From: an uncultured Sphingomonas sp.
GTDB lineage: Bacteria; Pseudomonadota; Alphaproteobacteria; Sphingomonadales; Sphingomonadaceae
DNA length: 32,549 nucleotides
Assembly: GCA_913775795.1 (NCBI GenBank)
Contig: CAJYLT010000029.1
Location: 1 to 32,549 of the forward strand
Direction: 5' to 3'
Shown in pieces: positions 32,200 through 32,549 of the stretch. Each line of letters begins with the position of its first letter. Positions within the stretch are counted from its first letter, which is position 1. The position numbers and the translations under genes are program-made. The notes beneath the pieces were generated by a model. That model was not told the origin of the DNA. It worked only from the letters and a program-made list of their open reading frames with translations, and did no database searches.

Positions 32200-32549
32200 C
32201 TATTTCGCCACCGCCGCCCCCGCCGCGCGCGCCTTCGCCAGCTCGCTCGCGTCCACCTTGCCATCGCGGTTCAGGTCATAGGCGGAGAACACCTGCCCCA
32301 TCAGCGCCGCCGATTCGGCCGGGCTGACCTTGCCGTCCTTGTTCGTATCCGCGCGCGCCAGGAACAGCGCCGCGACGCGCTTGGCATGCGTCGCGTCCAG
32401 CGTCTTGCCGCCGCCCAGCTTCATCTTGCGCATCCGCGCCTCCAGCTCGTCGGCCGAGAGGAAGCCGTCCTTGTTGGTGTCCGACGCGGCGAATTCGGCG
32501 TCCAGCTTCTGCGTGGCGGTGGCGCGCGTCTCCTGCGCCAGGGCCGGGG
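32200..32549 (-). CDS. EF-hand protein, secreted (5' end outside the window)
   Basis: The last 115 residues are visible. The first residues read PALAQETRATAT, and the A-L-A followed by Q-E looks like the end of a signal peptide. Three canonical 12-residue EF-hand loops follow: DTNKDGFLSADE (23-34), DTNKDGKVSPAE (67-78) and DLNRDGKVDASE (91-102), each with Asp/Asn at 1, 3, 5 and Glu at 12. It should bind calcium in the periplasm. The tail is alanine rich. It converges with cfa across a palindromic repeat. The true start lies beyond the end of the sequence. Confidence 0.88.
   Translation of the reverse strand, partial: PALAQETRATATQKLDAEFAASDTNKDGFLSADELEARMRKMKLGGGKTLDATHAKRVAALFLARADTNKDGKVSPAESAALMGQVFSAYDLNRDGKVDASELAKARAAGAAVAK

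Overview
The window looks like chromosomal DNA of a GC-rich alphaproteobacterium, most likely a sphingomonad (Sphingomonas or a close relative). This rests on base composition, the protein style, the arrangement tkt-gap-pgk divergent from zapA / 6S RNA / 5-formyl-THF cyclo-ligase / DUF2842, lepB-rnc, Flp pilins, and REP-like palindromes at convergent gene ends. It is mostly housekeeping sequence. No prophage, insertion sequence, CRISPR array or integrase was seen.

Layout. 1-2.4 kb: end of a TonB-dependent receptor, galE, msrA, a small lipoprotein and a 45-residue basic protein. 2.4-8.7 kb: tRNA-Thr(GGT), then a three-gene block with ATGA overlaps (membrane desaturase, PhnD-like binding protein without signal peptide, serine O-acetyltransferase), a convergent dicarboxylate symporter, and a coupled pair (ATP-grasp ligase, SsuD-like flavin monooxygenase). 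This is the most accessory-looking part and hints at sulfur or amino-acid metabolism. 8.7-16.5 kb: lepB-rnc; the reverse-strand operon tkt-gap-MOSC-pgk; then a coiled-coil protein, zapA, a 6S RNA gene with a visible promoter, cyclo-ligase and DUF2842. 16.7-20.4 kb: tRNA-Asp with its promoter, AI-2E family transporter, glycerol kinase, PilZ protein, MutT.

20.4-22.9 kb: three small Flp-type pilin genes, the last two a tandem duplication, then an M23 (LytM) peptidase whose Zn-ligand aspartate is replaced by tyrosine and which has a CtrA-like site at its 5' end. 22.9-25.8 kb: reverse-strand run YggT, FolD, MarC, GtrB-like glycosyltransferase. 25.8-28.1 kb: reverse-strand operon of TauE/SafE exporter, membrane cytochrome b and a Tat-exported molybdopterin oxidoreductase of the sulfite oxidase fold, read here as a periplasmic redox module. 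28.2-32.5 kb: excalibur protein, a secreted protein behind a palindrome-bearing promoter, a small acidic protein, rlmN, a cyclopropane-fatty-acid synthase family gene and a truncated EF-hand protein.

Four large palindromic repeats (near 10.2, 16.6, 29.45 and 32.15 kb) have four different sequences but one architecture, and each lies where two transcripts converge. At four other convergent junctions the stop codons overlap or nearly touch. I see no clear evidence of a wholly new defence or mobile system. The best leads are the desaturase/PhnD-like/CysE block, the Asp-to-Tyr LytM enzyme, the pilin duplicate with a changed processing site, and the 6S RNA locus. All functions are inferred by reading the sequence; no database search was possible.
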